Part shown: piece by piece, positions 24,830 to 34,324 of the stretch
How the letters are laid out: each line of letters begins with the position of its first letter
Numbering within the stretch: position 1 is the stretch's first letter
NCBI GenBank assembly: GCA_902634885.1
Contig: CACPLR010000005.1
Coordinates: 44,225-108,224 of the forward strand
DNA from: an uncultured Pelagibacteraceae bacterium
GTDB taxonomy: Bacteria; Pseudomonadota; Alphaproteobacteria; Pelagibacterales; Pelagibacteraceae
DNA: 64,000 nt
Direction of reading: 5' to 3'
Program-made: the position numbers and the translations under genes
Notes under the pieces: model-generated
The model's input: the letters and a program-made list of their open reading frames with translations, nothing else
Database searches by the model: none
What the model was told of the DNA's origin: nothing

Positions 24830-26641
24830 TTAGTGTTGTTTACCAAGAATTGTTTTACCACTCGGTACACGTACGTTATCAACCATTTTTTGAGTAGCTT
24901 TATCTGGCTCTTGTGTCATTAAACTTACAACAACCATAGAAACTAAACTTACAGCTGATCCAAAGATACCAAATGTCAATTGTGTAATACCTAGGAAACC
25001 ACTTCCACCACTTCGTACCCAAACTAAGTACCAAGCACCTGAAACTAAACCTAAGACCATTCCAGCAATTGCACCTTGTCTGTTAGCTCTCTTCCACCAT
25101 ACACCTAGTACAAGTGGGAAGAACAATCCAGACATCGCAAAGTCAAATGCCCAAATAACCGAACCTAAGATACCTTGTATTTCCATCGCTGCGATAGTTG
25201 CCCCAGCAAAACCAATTACTACAAGTAATACCCTTGCAACAACTAGTCTTTTTGCAGTTTCCGCTTTTGGATCAATGATTTTGTAGTAAACATCATGTGA
25301 TATAGCGTTTGCAATCGCCAGAATTAAACCATCAGCTGTTGACATGGCAGCAGCCATACCTCCAGCAGCAACTAGACCCGAAATTACATATGGTAATCCT
25401 GCAATCTCTGGAGTTGCTAATACAACGGCTTTACCACCCATGAAGAACTCGTTTAATTCAACAGTTCCATTTCCGTTAAAGTCGCTGATAAACATCAAGT
25501 TTGCTTGGTTCCAGTTTTGATACCAATCTATCGCTTGAACTTCTGCTATTGATTTACCAATTATACCAGTTGATAAAGTTGGATCAATCAATGACAACTT
25601 AGATAGTGTAGCTAACATTGGAGCAGAAGAATATAGTAAGAAGATAAAGAATAATGACCAACCTACTGACTTTCTAGCTGCTTTTACACTTGGAGTAGTG
25701 AAGTATCTCATCATAACGTGTGGTAATGAAGCTGTTCCCATCATCATCGCCAATGCTAATGAAATAAATGCCCAAGGTGTAGCGTTAACTGCAGAGTGAG
25801 CTTTAGTTATTCCTGCTAAGCCTTTTGGTACCAAAGCAAGATCTTCCTTAGAATTTGCAATGAAACCAAATTGCTGTTCAAGTTCACCAATTCTAGCAAC
25901 CTCATCAGCTAACATAAAGTGAGGGAAGAACCCTGCACCCATTTTGTTACTGATCCAGAATACTGGAAGTAGGTAAGCTATAATTAGTACGATATATTGT
26001 GCAACCTGTGTCCAAGTTACTCCTCTCATACCACCCAACATTGAACACAATAAGATACTTATTAGTCCAATATAAACAGCGTACTGAAACGGAATATCAA
26101 GTGCAACAGACGCAATAGTACCTGTAGCGTTAATTTGAGCTGTTACATAAGTAAACGATGCAACAGTTAAAACAACCACTGCACAGAACCTAGCTAAATT
26201 ACCACCGTATCTTGTACCTATAAAATCTGGGACTGTGTAACAGCCAAATTTTCTTAAGTACGGTGCTAATAAGGATGCAACAAGCACGTAACCACCAGTC
26301 CAACCTACAAGTAGAGCCATATAACCATAACCTTTAAAGTAAATACCACCTGCCATTGCAACGAATGAAGCACCAGACATCCAGTCTGCTGCTGTGGCCA
26401 TTCCATTGAATACCGTTGGTACTTGCCTTCCAGCTACGTAATAAGCATCTGCTTGAGCTGTTCGTGATAGATAACCAATTAATGCATAGATGAATACTGT
26501 AAATGCAACAAAGGCGATACCTATCGCTTTAGCAGACAGACCCATCTGTTCAGCAATTGCCATGATAACTATGAAACCTATAAATCCTCCAGTATAGATT
26601 CCATAAATTCTTGGCAAATTATCTATAAAACTACCTTTCAT
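24830..26641 (-). CDS. Sodium:solute symporter, acetate-type (VC_2705-like SSS subfamily)
   Basis: A 603-aa inner-membrane transporter with about 13 hydrophobic helices. SSS-family signatures include DAYYVAGRQVPTVFNGMATAADWMSGASF near residue 65 and AAMSTADGLILAIANAISHD late in the protein. The DUF4212 small-subunit gene directly upstream (1-bp overlap) and acs 1 kb away point to acetate or another short carboxylate as substrate (inference). Residues 387-398 (DFNGNGTVELNE) match an EF-hand Ca2+ loop. Codon and base composition look less AT-biased than the neighbours, as expected for a highly expressed gene. It ends with an intrinsic terminator. Confidence 0.9.
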   Translation of the reverse strand: MKGSFIDNLPRIYGIYTGGFIGFIVIMAIAEQMGLSAKAIGIAFVAFTVFIYALIGYLSRTAQADAYYVAGRQVPTVFNGMATAADWMSGASFVAMAGGIYFKGYGYMALLVGWTGGYVLVASLLAPYLRKFGCYTVPDFIGTRYGGNLARFCAVVVLTVASFTYVTAQINATGTIASVALDIPFQYAVYIGLISILLCSMLGGMRGVTWTQVAQYIVLIIAYLLPVFWISNKMGAGFFPHFMLADEVARIGELEQQFGFIANSKEDLALVPKGLAGITKAHSAVNATPWAFISLALAMMMGTASLPHVMMRYFTTPSVKAARKSVGWSLFFIFLLYSSAPMLATLSKLSLIDPTLSTGIIGKSIAEVQAIDWYQNWNQANLMFISDFNGNGTVELNEFFMGGKAVVLATPEIAGLPYVISGLVAAGGMAAAMSTADGLILAIANAISHDVYYKIIDPKAETAKRLVVARVLLVVIGFAGATIAAMEIQGILGSVIWAFDFAMSGLFFPLVLGVWWKRANRQGAIAGMVLGLVSGAWYLVWVRSGGSGFLGITQLTFGIFGSAVSLVSMVVVSLMTQEPDKATQKMVDNVRVPSGKTILGKQH

Positions 26642-26901
26642 TATTCGTCCTCTCTTTCGCTAAAGCCGAACTCTTCGTCAATTTTTTCTTGCCTGTTTGC
26701 AAACCAAAAAATTAAAATTACAAAGATTCCCAGAGATCCTTGACATGTAAACCAATATGTCCAGGGATATCCAAAAGGTCCAGTGACCTCGTTCATTTCA
26801 GCTCCAAAGAGAAAGATGCCAATTGAGAAAACAAACCAGATAGCAAGTGTTATAAATAACAAGCCACGAGATTTTTCCCAATGTTTTGTTTGATTTGACA
26901 T
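26641..26901 (-). CDS. DUF4212 small subunit of the SSS symporter
   Basis: An 86-aa membrane protein with two transmembrane helices (GLLFITLAIWFVFSIGIFLFG; WFTCQGSLGIFVILIFWFANR) and the family features HWEKSRGLLFITL and FGYPWTYWFTCQGSLG. DUF4212 proteins are encoded almost always next to VC_2705-type symporters and are presumed partners. A strong Shine-Dalgarno (AGAGAGG, five bases before the ATG) and a perfect palindrome precede it. Its stop overlaps the symporter ATG by one base. Confidence 0.92.
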   Translation of the reverse strand: MSNQTKHWEKSRGLLFITLAIWFVFSIGIFLFGAEMNEVTGPFGYPWTYWFTCQGSLGIFVILIFWFANRQEKIDEEFGFSEREDE

Positions 26902-26914
26902 TTTTACCTCTCTA

Positions 26915-26930
26915 TTAAGTTATAACTTAA
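26915..26930. promoter_or_regulatory. 16-bp perfect palindrome before the symporter operon
   Basis: TTAAGTTATAACTTAA is a perfect palindrome lying one base upstream of the AGAGAGG Shine-Dalgarno of the DUF4212-symporter operon. Its lack of a loop favours a dimeric-regulator operator over an RNA hairpin. Its position next to the ribosome-binding site would allow repression or modulation of mRNA structure. Compare the palindrome before dctP at 60740. Confidence 0.55.
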
Positions 26931-27010
26931 CAAAACCATAACCATTATGAGAGCTTTGAAAAGACTAAAAATTGTACACATAAAGTACTTATTTACTTAC
27001 TTTTTTAGGG

Positions 27011-27016
27011 TATAAT
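27011..27016 (+). promoter_or_regulatory. Possible -10 element for the 27037 gene
   Basis: TATAAT, a perfect consensus -10, lies 20 bp before the ATG of the downstream gene in the 135-bp divergent spacer. No recognisable -35 hexamer sits at 16-18 bp, so this is tentative. Confidence 0.35.
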
Positions 27017-27036
27017 TGAATTACTTCACATAAATT

Positions 27037-27660
27037 ATGGGAAAATACAAATTGACCTGGAAAGATCTCACGCTAAGAGATTTCAAAATATATTTATTCG
27101 CTATGTTTAAAGCGTTTATTCCTAAGAAAAAAATCAAAAATTTGGATCATTTAGAGGAGTTTATTCAAACAAAATCTGCATGGGTAACACAAGTAACTCT
27201 GTATAATTATTTAAAAACTAGAATGGGAACTAGATATGTACTTCATTTTGAAAATGATGTTTTTATGGGATCAGTAAATCTCGCAAAATGGAATATATAT
27301 TCTGTATCTTTGCAGGATTTAACTTTTTTTACATTCTCATATTTAAATGTAAATTTTAATTTTCGAGAAATAAGTAAAGCAAAAGAAATATTCAACAAGA
27401 TTTTAGATGATGAAATTTCAAATAAGATGCCATTGGATATTATTGAAACCGCTAGAAAAAGTTTTGATGAGAGGTTAGAAAAAATTAATTGGAATGAATA
27501 TTATCAAGATTTACCATTCAATCCTAGTGCTTTGTCATTATATAAATGGGCTCCAATAGCAGAAGAGTTGAAAACTTTAGATCGACAAATTGTGCTTAAT
27601 TCAATGATTTTAAAATGGGATATTATAAAAAAAGAATTTGTAAGTTTAATTCAATTTTAA
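27037..27660 (+). CDS. Conserved hypothetical protein
   Basis: A 207-aa soluble protein with no signal peptide or transmembrane helix. It has a basic N-terminus ([35 protein letters not shown]), a predicted mixed alpha/beta middle ([29 protein letters not shown]) and a C-terminal region rich in Trp/Glu ending [19 protein letters not shown] do not recognise the family. It stands alone between the symporter and acs, is divergent from the former, and overlaps the acs stop by 4 bp on the opposite strand. A link to acetate metabolism is possible but only positional. Confidence 0.7.
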   Translation: MGKYKLTWKDLTLRDFKIYLFAMFKAFIPKKKIKNLDHLEEFIQTKSAWVTQVTLYNYLKTRMGTRYVLHFENDVFMGSVNLAKWNIYSVSLQDLTFFTFSYLNVNFNFREISKAKEIFNKILDDEISNKMPLDIIETARKSFDERLEKINWNEYYQDLPFNPSALSLYKWAPIAEELKTLDRQIVLNSMILKWDIIKKEFVSLIQF

Positions 27661-29774
27661 ATATTTTTTCTATTTTCAACTAAACTGTTTACGACACTAG
27701 GATCTGCCAAAGTGGTAGTATCACCCAATTGTTCGTGTTCATTAGCAGCAATTTTTCTTAAAATTCTTCTCATTATTTTACCAGATCTTGTTTTTGGAAG
27801 ACCTGGAGTAAAATGAATAAGATCTGGAGTTGCCAAAGGTCCAATTTGTTTTCTTACCCAAAGTTTTAAATCTCTTTCAAGTTCTCCTGTTTCTGTTTCA
27901 CCGGCATTTAGAGTTACATAACAGTAAAGACCATTCCCTTTGATATCATGTGGATACCCAACTACTGCCGCCTCTGCTACTTTTGGATGGGCGACAAATG
28001 CACTTTCAATTTCTGCAGTTCCCAAGTTATGTCCTGACACTATAATTACATCATCGACTCTACCTGTTATCCAATAGTAACCATCTTTATCTCTTCTACA
28101 TCCATCTCCTGTAAAATATTTTCCATTGAACTGAGAAAAGTAAGTATCAATAAATCTTTGATGATCTCCATAAACTGTTCTCATTTGACCAGGCCATGAT
28201 TGAGCAATACAAAGTCTTCCCTCTCCAGCGCCTTTAATTTCATTTCCATTTTTGTCAACGAGGACAGGTTTAATTCCATAGAAAGGTTTTGTTGCTGAAC
28301 CCGGCTTAAGCGGAATAGCACCAGTTTGAGGAGCAATCATAATTCCACCTGTTTCAGTTTGCCACCATGTATCAACAATTGGGCATTTAGAATTTCCAAC
28401 AGTTTTATAATACCACATCCATGCCTCAGGATTGATTGGTTCTCCAACTGTACCTAAAAGTTTTAGTGTTTTACGTGATGTTTTTTTAACTGGCTTGTCT
28501 CCCTCTCGCATGAGAGCTCTGATTGCAGTTGGAGCAGTGTAGAATGTATTAACTTTATATTTATCAACTATTTGCCACCACCTTGAACTGTCAGGGTAAT
28601 TTGGAATTCCTTCAAACATAATTGTAGTTGCTCCATTGGAAAGTGGCCCATAAATTATATAGCTATGACCTGTTACCCAACCAATATCTGCCGTGCACCA
28701 GTAAATATCTTTTGGTTTATAATTAAAAATATATTGATGTGTCATTGAGGCATAGACCATGTATCCACCAGTTGTGTGGAGCACACCCTTCGGTTTACCT
28801 GTTGAACCTGAAGTATATAAAATGAATAAAGGATCTTCTGCATTCATTTCCTCTGGTTCACACTGATTTGAAACATCTTTAATTAAATCATGGTACCAAA
28901 CATCTCTTCCATTATCCCAGTTGATATAATTACCTGTACGTTTGACCACAATACATTTTTTTACATTTGGACAATTTAAAAGCGCTTCATCAGTTGTATA
29001 TTTAAGTGGTATTGTTTTTCCACCTCTCACCCCTTCATCTGCAGTTATAATGTATTCTGATTCACAATCGTTAACTCTTCCAGAGATAGACTCAGCAGAA
29101 AATCCACCAAAAATAATTGAATGAACTGCTCCAATTCTTACACAAGCAAGCATTAAAATTGCAAGTTCAGGTATCATTGTTAAGTAAATTGTTACTCTAT
29201 CTCCCTTTTTAATTCCTAATTTTTTTAAACCATTTGCTGCTCTAGATACCTTTTGATGAAGTTGTTTGTATGTAATTTTTTGACTATCTTTTGGATCATC
29301 TCCTACCCAAATTATTGCAGTTTTATCTTTTTTATCTTTTAAATGTCTATCAATACAGTTTGCAGATGCATTTAAAGTACCATCTTGAAACCATTTAATT
29401 CTAACTTCTTTGGTGCTGTATTTCACATCTTTGATTTTTTTATAAGGTTTAATCCATGAAATTCTTTTTCCTTCTTTTCTCCAGAATTCATCATTACTTT
29501 TTATAGATTGAGAATATTTTTGCTGGTATTTACTTTTATTTGCTAAACTACTTTTTATCCATTCAGGTTTTGTTTTAATTATTACTTCCGATACCTCATT
29601 TGTCTCTTGTTTTTGAGTTATAGATTTCTGTATTTTTTTTTTTGAAGCCTTCTTTTTAATCTTAGACTTTCTTTTTATTTTTTTTGAAGCCTTCTTTTTA
29701 ATCTTAGACTTTCTTTTTATTTTTTTAGAATACTTTTTTTTAGTTTTTGTTTTTTTCTTTTTTTTTGTAGGCAT
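27657..29774 (-). CDS. acs: Acetyl-CoA synthetase with lysine-rich N-terminal extension
   Basis: An AMP-forming acetate-CoA ligase (705 aa). The core (from about residue 65) is full length: adenylation motif [41 protein letters not shown], the hinge [24 protein letters not shown], and the acetylatable lysine in [15 protein letters not shown]. The first roughly 55 residues are an unusual tail composed mostly of Lys/Ser/Thr/Arg/Ile with two 14-residue repeats. No in-frame alternative Met, GTG or TTG start is evident between the tail and the core, so the tail is probably translated. It is last in the tsaD-EVE-acs operon and works downstream of the neighbouring acetate-type symporter. Confidence 0.97.
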   Translation of the reverse strand: MPTKKKKKTKTKKKYSKKIKRKSKIKKKASKKIKRKSKIKKKASKKKIQKSITQKQETNEVSEVIIKTKPEWIKSSLANKSKYQQKYSQSIKSNDEFWRKEGKRISWIKPYKKIKDVKYSTKEVRIKWFQDGTLNASANCIDRHLKDKKDKTAIIWVGDDPKDSQKITYKQLHQKVSRAANGLKKLGIKKGDRVTIYLTMIPELAILMLACVRIGAVHSIIFGGFSAESISGRVNDCESEYIITADEGVRGGKTIPLKYTTDEALLNCPNVKKCIVVKRTGNYINWDNGRDVWYHDLIKDVSNQCEPEEMNAEDPLFILYTSGSTGKPKGVLHTTGGYMVYASMTHQYIFNYKPKDIYWCTADIGWVTGHSYIIYGPLSNGATTIMFEGIPNYPDSSRWWQIVDKYKVNTFYTAPTAIRALMREGDKPVKKTSRKTLKLLGTVGEPINPEAWMWYYKTVGNSKCPIVDTWWQTETGGIMIAPQTGAIPLKPGSATKPFYGIKPVLVDKNGNEIKGAGEGRLCIAQSWPGQMRTVYGDHQRFIDTYFSQFNGKYFTGDGCRRDKDGYYWITGRVDDVIIVSGHNLGTAEIESAFVAHPKVAEAAVVGYPHDIKGNGLYCYVTLNAGETETGELERDLKLWVRKQIGPLATPDLIHFTPGLPKTRSGKIMRRILRKIAANEHEQLGDTTTLADPSVVNSLVENRKNI
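29643..29726 (-). repeat. Two-copy 42-bp tandem repeat in acs
   Basis: Two near-perfect tandem copies, 42 bp each (GAAGCCTTCTTTTTAATC... on the plus strand; second copy starts at 29686), encode the duplicated peptide [14 protein letters not shown]. The repeat is in frame and lies wholly in the lysine-rich N-terminal tail. Near identity at DNA level implies recent duplication and potential copy-number variation between strains. Confidence 0.9.
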
Positions 29775-29788
29775 GTAATAATTTAAAT

Positions 29789-30202
29789 TTAAATCTTACC
29801 CATGTTATTTATGATTTTCCAGCTTTTATAATCAACAGGCATTACTGAGAGTCTGCTTTGTTTGATTAAGGCTAAATGGCTTAAATCCTTATTTTTTTTA
29901 ATATTTTCAAGAGTAACTGGGGTTTGTAGTTTATTTTTAAATCTTACTTTGACTGCAACAAACTTCTTTTTTTTATCTGTTGGGTCTAGAAAGGCAGTTT
30001 TGATTACCTCAACTATACCAACAATTTCTTTGCCAATATTCGAATGGTAAAAAAAACAGAGATCACCTTTCTTCATGCTCTTTAGATTATTTGCTGCTTG
30101 ATAGTTTCTAACCCCATCCCAATTCGTGCCTTTTAATCCGGCTTTGATTTGTTGATCAACAGACCAGACGTCTGGTTCTGACTTTAATAACCAGTATTTC
30201 AT
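29789..30202 (-). CDS. EVE domain protein
   Basis: A 137-aa single-domain protein of the EVE/PUA-like superfamily (bacterial relatives of human THYN1). Diagnostic segments: [74 protein letters not shown] and [23 protein letters not shown] domains have an aromatic-lined pocket and are thought to bind modified bases in DNA or RNA. Its start codon overlaps the tsaD stop, a pairing common in alphaproteobacteria, and acs follows after 14 bp. Confidence 0.95.
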   Translation of the reverse strand: MKYWLLKSEPDVWSVDQQIKAGLKGTNWDGVRNYQAANNLKSMKKGDLCFFYHSNIGKEIVGIVEVIKTAFLDPTDKKKKFVAVKVRFKNKLQTPVTLENIKKNKDLSHLALIKQSRLSVMPVDYKSWKIINNMGKI

Positions 30203-31275
30203 TATAATTCTACTCCTGCTCCTTTTAGAAATTTCGCATTTATATCTAGAGGTAGTCTTGGTTCAGCTGGTAAATCTAAATTATCAAATTGTTTATTTTT
30301 AAATTTTTCTAATCCTACCATTGCTATCATCGCAGCGTTATCCCCACACAATTTTAAATCAGGAAAAATAGGTTTGAAATTATGTTGCATACTTAATTCA
30401 ATTAATTTTTTTCTTATACCTTTATTTGCTGCTACTCCTCCAGCTACTACGAATGAACCATTGCTCGTTGAATTTAATTTTTTAAACTCATCTAATGCAA
30501 CTTTTGTTTTTGTAAACAATATTTCTTCTATTGTTTTCTGAAATGATGCTGCAAGATCAAATTTTTCCTGATCACTTTTAATATTTTTAACAATTCTTAA
30601 AATTGCAGTCTTTAGACCTGCAAAAGATAGATTACATCCACCTTTATTAATTATTGGTTTTGGTAAATCATATTTTTCTGGATTTCCTTTTTTAGCAAAC
30701 TCTTCAATTTTAGGCCCTCCGGGAAAATCTATACCCAACAATTTTGCGGTTTTATCAAAAGCTTCCCCCAATGCATCATCTATTGTAGTACCAAGTCTTT
30801 TATAATCTCCCAATCCTTTTACGGATAGATACTGACTGTGGCCTCCAGAAATCAATAATAGAAGATAAGGGTAATCAATTTTATCGTGGAGTTTTGGACT
30901 TAAAGCGTGTCCTTCTAAATGATTTATCCCTATAAAAGGAATGCCCAAAGTTGATGCTAATCCTTTACCAAAACTTAGTCCAACTGAGAGACAAACTATT
31001 AAACCAGGACCATAAGTCGCCGCTATCGCAGAAACTTTATTTAATTCAATTCCACTATCGCTAATTGCTTTTTTCGCTATAAGGTCGATTTTTTCAACAT
31101 GTGATCTAGCAGCTAATTCAGGAACTACACCACCAAACTCTTTATGAATATCAAATTGACTTGAGATAATGTTTGATAGAATTTTTGGTGTTCCATTTTG
31201 ATTATCTTGAATTAATGAAACTGCTGTTTCATCACAACTAGTCTCTATTCCTAATATTATTGGTTTTTCTGACAT
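30202..31275 (-). CDS. tsaD: tRNA N6-threonylcarbamoyladenosine transferase TsaD
   Basis: Transfers the threonylcarbamoyl group to A37 of ANN-decoding tRNAs, working with TsaB/TsaE. It has 357 aa. Motifs: ILGIETSCDETAVSLI at the N-terminus, the iron-binding NHLEGHALSP (HxxxH), ISGGHSQYLSVKGLGDYKRLGTTIDDALGEAFDKTAKLLG, FPGGPKIE and CGDNAAMIAMVG. It is divergent from hemC across 58 bp, an arrangement (tsaD/hemC divergent) that recurs in alphaproteobacteria. Confidence 0.98.
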   Translation of the reverse strand: MSEKPIILGIETSCDETAVSLIQDNQNGTPKILSNIISSQFDIHKEFGGVVPELAARSHVEKIDLIAKKAISDSGIELNKVSAIAATYGPGLIVCLSVGLSFGKGLASTLGIPFIGINHLEGHALSPKLHDKIDYPYLLLLISGGHSQYLSVKGLGDYKRLGTTIDDALGEAFDKTAKLLGIDFPGGPKIEEFAKKGNPEKYDLPKPIINKGGCNLSFAGLKTAILRIVKNIKSDQEKFDLAASFQKTIEEILFTKTKVALDEFKKLNSTSNGSFVVAGGVAANKGIRKKLIELSMQHNFKPIFPDLKLCGDNAAMIAMVGLEKFKNKQFDNLDLPAEPRLPLDINAKFLKGAGVEL

Positions 31276-31333
31276 AAAATTTTTTTTTTAATTAATACAA
31301 TTAAATTATAAGAATGTAATAGAAATTAAATTT

Positions 31334-32242
31334 ATGAAAAGAGATAACATCATAATTGGATCAAGAGGAAGTAAGCTTGCTATAATTTATGCAGAAAAGG
31401 TAAAGAGTGAGATATCAAAATTCTATTCTGGAAAAATTGAGATAAGAAAAATTATAACCATCGGTGATCAAAATCAAAATGAAAGACTTTCAAGTATAGG
31501 TGGAAAAGGAATGTTTTCGACTAATATTGAAAAAGAACTATTAGAAAATAAAATTGATATAGCCGTTCATGCCCTCAAAGATATGCCATCTGCCGATACT
31601 ATCGGACTAACAACAAACTGCTTTTTGAAAAGAAATTCACCAAATGAAATACTAATCAGTAAAAATTTAAAATTTAATGATCTTAAGCAGGGATCAGTTA
31701 TTGGTACGTCCTCATTTAGAAGAGAATATCAGTTAAGAAATGTTAGAGCTGATTTGGTATATAAATTGATAAGAGGAAATGTTGATACAAGAATTAAAAA
31801 ATTAGAAAACGATGAGTACGATGCAATCATTTTATCAAAAGCAGGAATAGACTCTTTAAATTTACAAAATAAAATTACAGATGAATTTGATGTTGCAAAA
31901 CTAGTTCCATGTGCTGGACAAGGTATAATAGCAATACAATGCAATCAAAATAATCAAGACATACTTAGATTAATAGAGAAAATAAATGACAAACAAACTA
32001 GAATTATTGCCAATACAGAAAGAGAAGTTCTTAAAATATTAGAGGGAGATTGTGATACAGCCATAGGCGTTTTTGCAATTATAAAGAACAATAAAATTGA
32101 ACTCACAGCAGAACTATTCTCTGTTGATGGAAAAAGCAGATTTTTTATCAAGGCAGATGATGACATTGAAAATCACATGATTTTAGCAAAAAAGATTGCA
32201 GGAGACTTGAAGATTAAATCTAAAGGATCATATAAAGGCTAA
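31334..32242 (+). CDS. hemC: Porphobilinogen deaminase (hydroxymethylbilane synthase)
   Basis: Polymerises four porphobilinogens to hydroxymethylbilane in heme synthesis. It has 302 aa. Motifs: IIGSRGSKLAIIYAEKVK, GGKGMFSTNIEKELL, DIAVHALKDMPS, GTSSFRREYQLRNVRADL and IRGNVDTRIKKLENDEYDAIILSKAGI. The dipyrromethane cofactor Cys is in LEGDCDTAIGVFA. It is the first gene of a run hemC-hemD-mscS-yggT-folD-hydrolase; hemD follows after one base. Confidence 0.97.
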   Translation: MKRDNIIIGSRGSKLAIIYAEKVKSEISKFYSGKIEIRKIITIGDQNQNERLSSIGGKGMFSTNIEKELLENKIDIAVHALKDMPSADTIGLTTNCFLKRNSPNEILISKNLKFNDLKQGSVIGTSSFRREYQLRNVRADLVYKLIRGNVDTRIKKLENDEYDAIILSKAGIDSLNLQNKITDEFDVAKLVPCAGQGIIAIQCNQNNQDILRLIEKINDKQTRIIANTEREVLKILEGDCDTAIGVFAIIKNNKIELTAELFSVDGKSRFFIKADDDIENHMILAKKIAGDLKIKSKGSYKG

Positions 32243-32243
32243 A

Positions 32244-32942
32244 ATGCACATACTATTAACAAGACCTCTAGAAGATTCCAAAGATTTGATTATAAGGTTT
32301 AAAGAACTAGGTCATCAAGTTTCACATTTGCCAGTAATAACAATTGAAAAAAAAGATTATGAGGACCCAAATTATAATGAATTCAAAGGAATAATTTTTA
32401 CAAGTTCTAATGCAATTAAAAATTTAGACATTTCAAAAATAAATAAAGATATTTTTTGTTTTTGTGTGGGAAATGCAACAGAGAAAATTGCAAAAGAAAA
32501 AGGTTTTCAAAATATTTTTACTGCTGAAGGAAATGTTTCAAATTTGAAAGAAATAATTATCCAAAACTTTGATCCTAAAAATGGGAATTTAATTTATGTA
32601 AGTGGAGAGTTAGTTTCTTATGACTTGGAAAAAGAGTTAAAGTTAGAAGGTTACTATGTGAAAAGAATTATTAACTATTCTGTAAACTCTAATGAAAAAT
32701 TATCTGATGAATTTGTAGGGCAATTAAAAAATTCGATACCAGAGATAGTTTTTATTTATTCTGAAAATAGTGCTCGTAGTTATCTAAACTTGCTTAAAAA
32801 ATATAATTTAATTGATAATTGGATGGATACAAATTTAATGTGTTTAGGTGAAAAATCATCAGCTGTTCTTAACGAAATAAAGTGGAAAAAAATATTTTTA
32901 TTTAATCCTGGTGAAGAAGAGTATTTACTATATAAAATTTAA
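32244..32942 (+). CDS. hemD: Uroporphyrinogen-III synthase
   Basis: A 232-aa enzyme that cyclises hydroxymethylbilane with inversion of ring D. HemD is poorly conserved. The identification uses the N-terminal MHILLTRPLEDSKDLIIRFKELGHQVSHLPVITIE, GIIFTSSNAIKNL, FCVGNATEKIAKEKGF and FIYSENSARSYLNLL, together with its position one base after hemC. Confidence 0.92.
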   Translation: MHILLTRPLEDSKDLIIRFKELGHQVSHLPVITIEKKDYEDPNYNEFKGIIFTSSNAIKNLDISKINKDIFCFCVGNATEKIAKEKGFQNIFTAEGNVSNLKEIIIQNFDPKNGNLIYVSGELVSYDLEKELKLEGYYVKRIINYSVNSNEKLSDEFVGQLKNSIPEIVFIYSENSARSYLNLLKKYNLIDNWMDTNLMCLGEKSSAVLNEIKWKKIFLFNPGEEEYLLYKI

Positions 32943-32945
32943 ATA

Positions 32946-34031
32946 ATGGAAGTCTTAAATAATTTTAAAAGCTTATTCTTATCAGTATGGGAAAAAGGTA
33001 TACTTGGGATAGATTTTTTTCAGGTCCTGGTTGGTTTGGGAATTTTCCTCCTTTTTCTTATTTTTAGGGGCTTAATAAGCAGATTAATTATTAAAAAACT
33101 TGAAATAATTTCCAAACGTACAACTAATAAACTTGATGATACATTTGTTAAATCAATGATGGGGCCTGCAAGGTTTCTTCCAATTGTGTTAGGAGTTTTT
33201 TTTGCGAGTTATTACATGTCATTTTCTGACGACATGAGAGATTTTGTGGATAATTTAAACAGGACTTTAATAACCATTTTAATATTTTGGATTATTCATC
33301 AAATAATAGAGCCAATTTCTTATATTTTAAGTGGATTAGATAAAATTTTAACAAGAGAACTAATAGGATGGATTATCAAATCTTTAAAAATTCTAATTTT
33401 TATTTTAGGTGCTGCTGCGGTTCTTGAGTTATGGGGAATTAAAATTGGACCAATTATTGCTGGTTTAGGTTTATTTGGAGTTGCTGTTGCATTAGGTGCG
33501 CAGGACTTATTTAAAAATTTAATTTCAGGAATTTTAGTTCTAGTTGAAAAAAGATTTAGGATGGGTGATTGGATCAGAGTAGACGGAATAATAGAGGGCG
33601 TTGTTGAAAAAATCGGATTTAGATCTACAGTGATAAGAAAATTTGACAAATCACTTGCAATTATTCCAAATTTTCAATTTGCTGAAAACGCAGTAATAAA
33701 TGTTAGTCAAACTACGAACTGGTTAATAAGTTGGATAATTACACTTCAATATGACACCACAGTTGATCAACTTAAAACTATTAGGAATCAAATAGAAGAA
33801 CATATAAATAAAAGTGAGGATTTTGATCAATCAATTGGAGTTGCTGTGAGAGTGGACAAATTTGCAGACAGCTCCATAGATATGTATGTAAGATGTTTCA
33901 GTAAAACAAATAGTTGGAACGAATGGTTAAAAGTAAAAGAGAATTTGGCGCTTTCTATAAAGCAAATAGTTGAGACAAATAAAGCTTCTTTTGCATTCCC
34001 AAGTCAATCAATATATGTAGAAAAAAAATGA
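32946..34031 (+). CDS. mscS: MscS-family mechanosensitive channel
   Basis: A 361-aa inner-membrane protein. Hydrophobic segments lie at about 20-40, 75-95, 110-135, 145-165 and the pore helix AGLGLFGVAVALGAQDLFKNLISGILVL. The following beta domain FRMGDWIRVDGIIEGVVEKIGFRSTVIRKFDKSLAIIPNFQFAENAVINVS is the MscS signature. It gates under membrane tension and releases solutes on osmotic downshift. Its stop overlaps the yggT start by 4 bp. Confidence 0.95.
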   Translation: MEVLNNFKSLFLSVWEKGILGIDFFQVLVGLGIFLLFLIFRGLISRLIIKKLEIISKRTTNKLDDTFVKSMMGPARFLPIVLGVFFASYYMSFSDDMRDFVDNLNRTLITILIFWIIHQIIEPISYILSGLDKILTRELIGWIIKSLKILIFILGAAAVLELWGIKIGPIIAGLGLFGVAVALGAQDLFKNLISGILVLVEKRFRMGDWIRVDGIIEGVVEKIGFRSTVIRKFDKSLAIIPNFQFAENAVINVSQTTNWLISWIITLQYDTTVDQLKTIRNQIEEHINKSEDFDQSIGVAVRVDKFADSSIDMYVRCFSKTNSWNEWLKVKENLALSIKQIVETNKASFAFPSQSIYVEKK

Positions 34032-34321
34032 TAGCTATTTATTACTTAGCTCTTCAAGTTTTAAAATTGTATTCTTATGTAGTAATTAGCTATGTAATAT
34101 TAAGCTGGTTGGTTGGTTTTAATATCATAAATACTTCAAATAGATTTGTTTATTCTATATTACAGTTTGGTTATAGGTTTACAGAACCAGCCCTATCAAG
34201 AATTCGAAGATTTCTTCCAAATTTAGGTGCTTTTGACATTTCCCCTATTATTCTTCTTTTGTTGATATGGTTTGTAGAAATGTGTATGAAGCTCTACTTA
34301 GCACCAATTATATTTAATTAA
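34028..34321 (+). CDS. yggT: YggT family membrane protein
   Basis: A 97-aa protein with two hydrophobic helices and the family centre FTEPALSRIRRFLPNLGAFDISPIILLLLIWF (P..RRF.P.....D.SPi). The function of YggT is not settled; roles in osmotic tolerance or membrane-protein assembly have been suggested. It is coupled to the mscS homologue by a 4-bp ATGA overlap and followed by folD after 3 bp. Confidence 0.93.
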   Translation: MIAIYYLALQVLKLYSYVVISYVILSWLVGFNIINTSNRFVYSILQFGYRFTEPALSRIRRFLPNLGAFDISPIILLLLIWFVEMCMKLYLAPIIFN

Positions 34322-34324
34322 TTT

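Noticed and set aside
29643-29726. CRISPR-like or minisatellite array
   Set aside because: There are only two tandem 42-bp copies without spacers, in frame and coding; they belong to the Acs tail.
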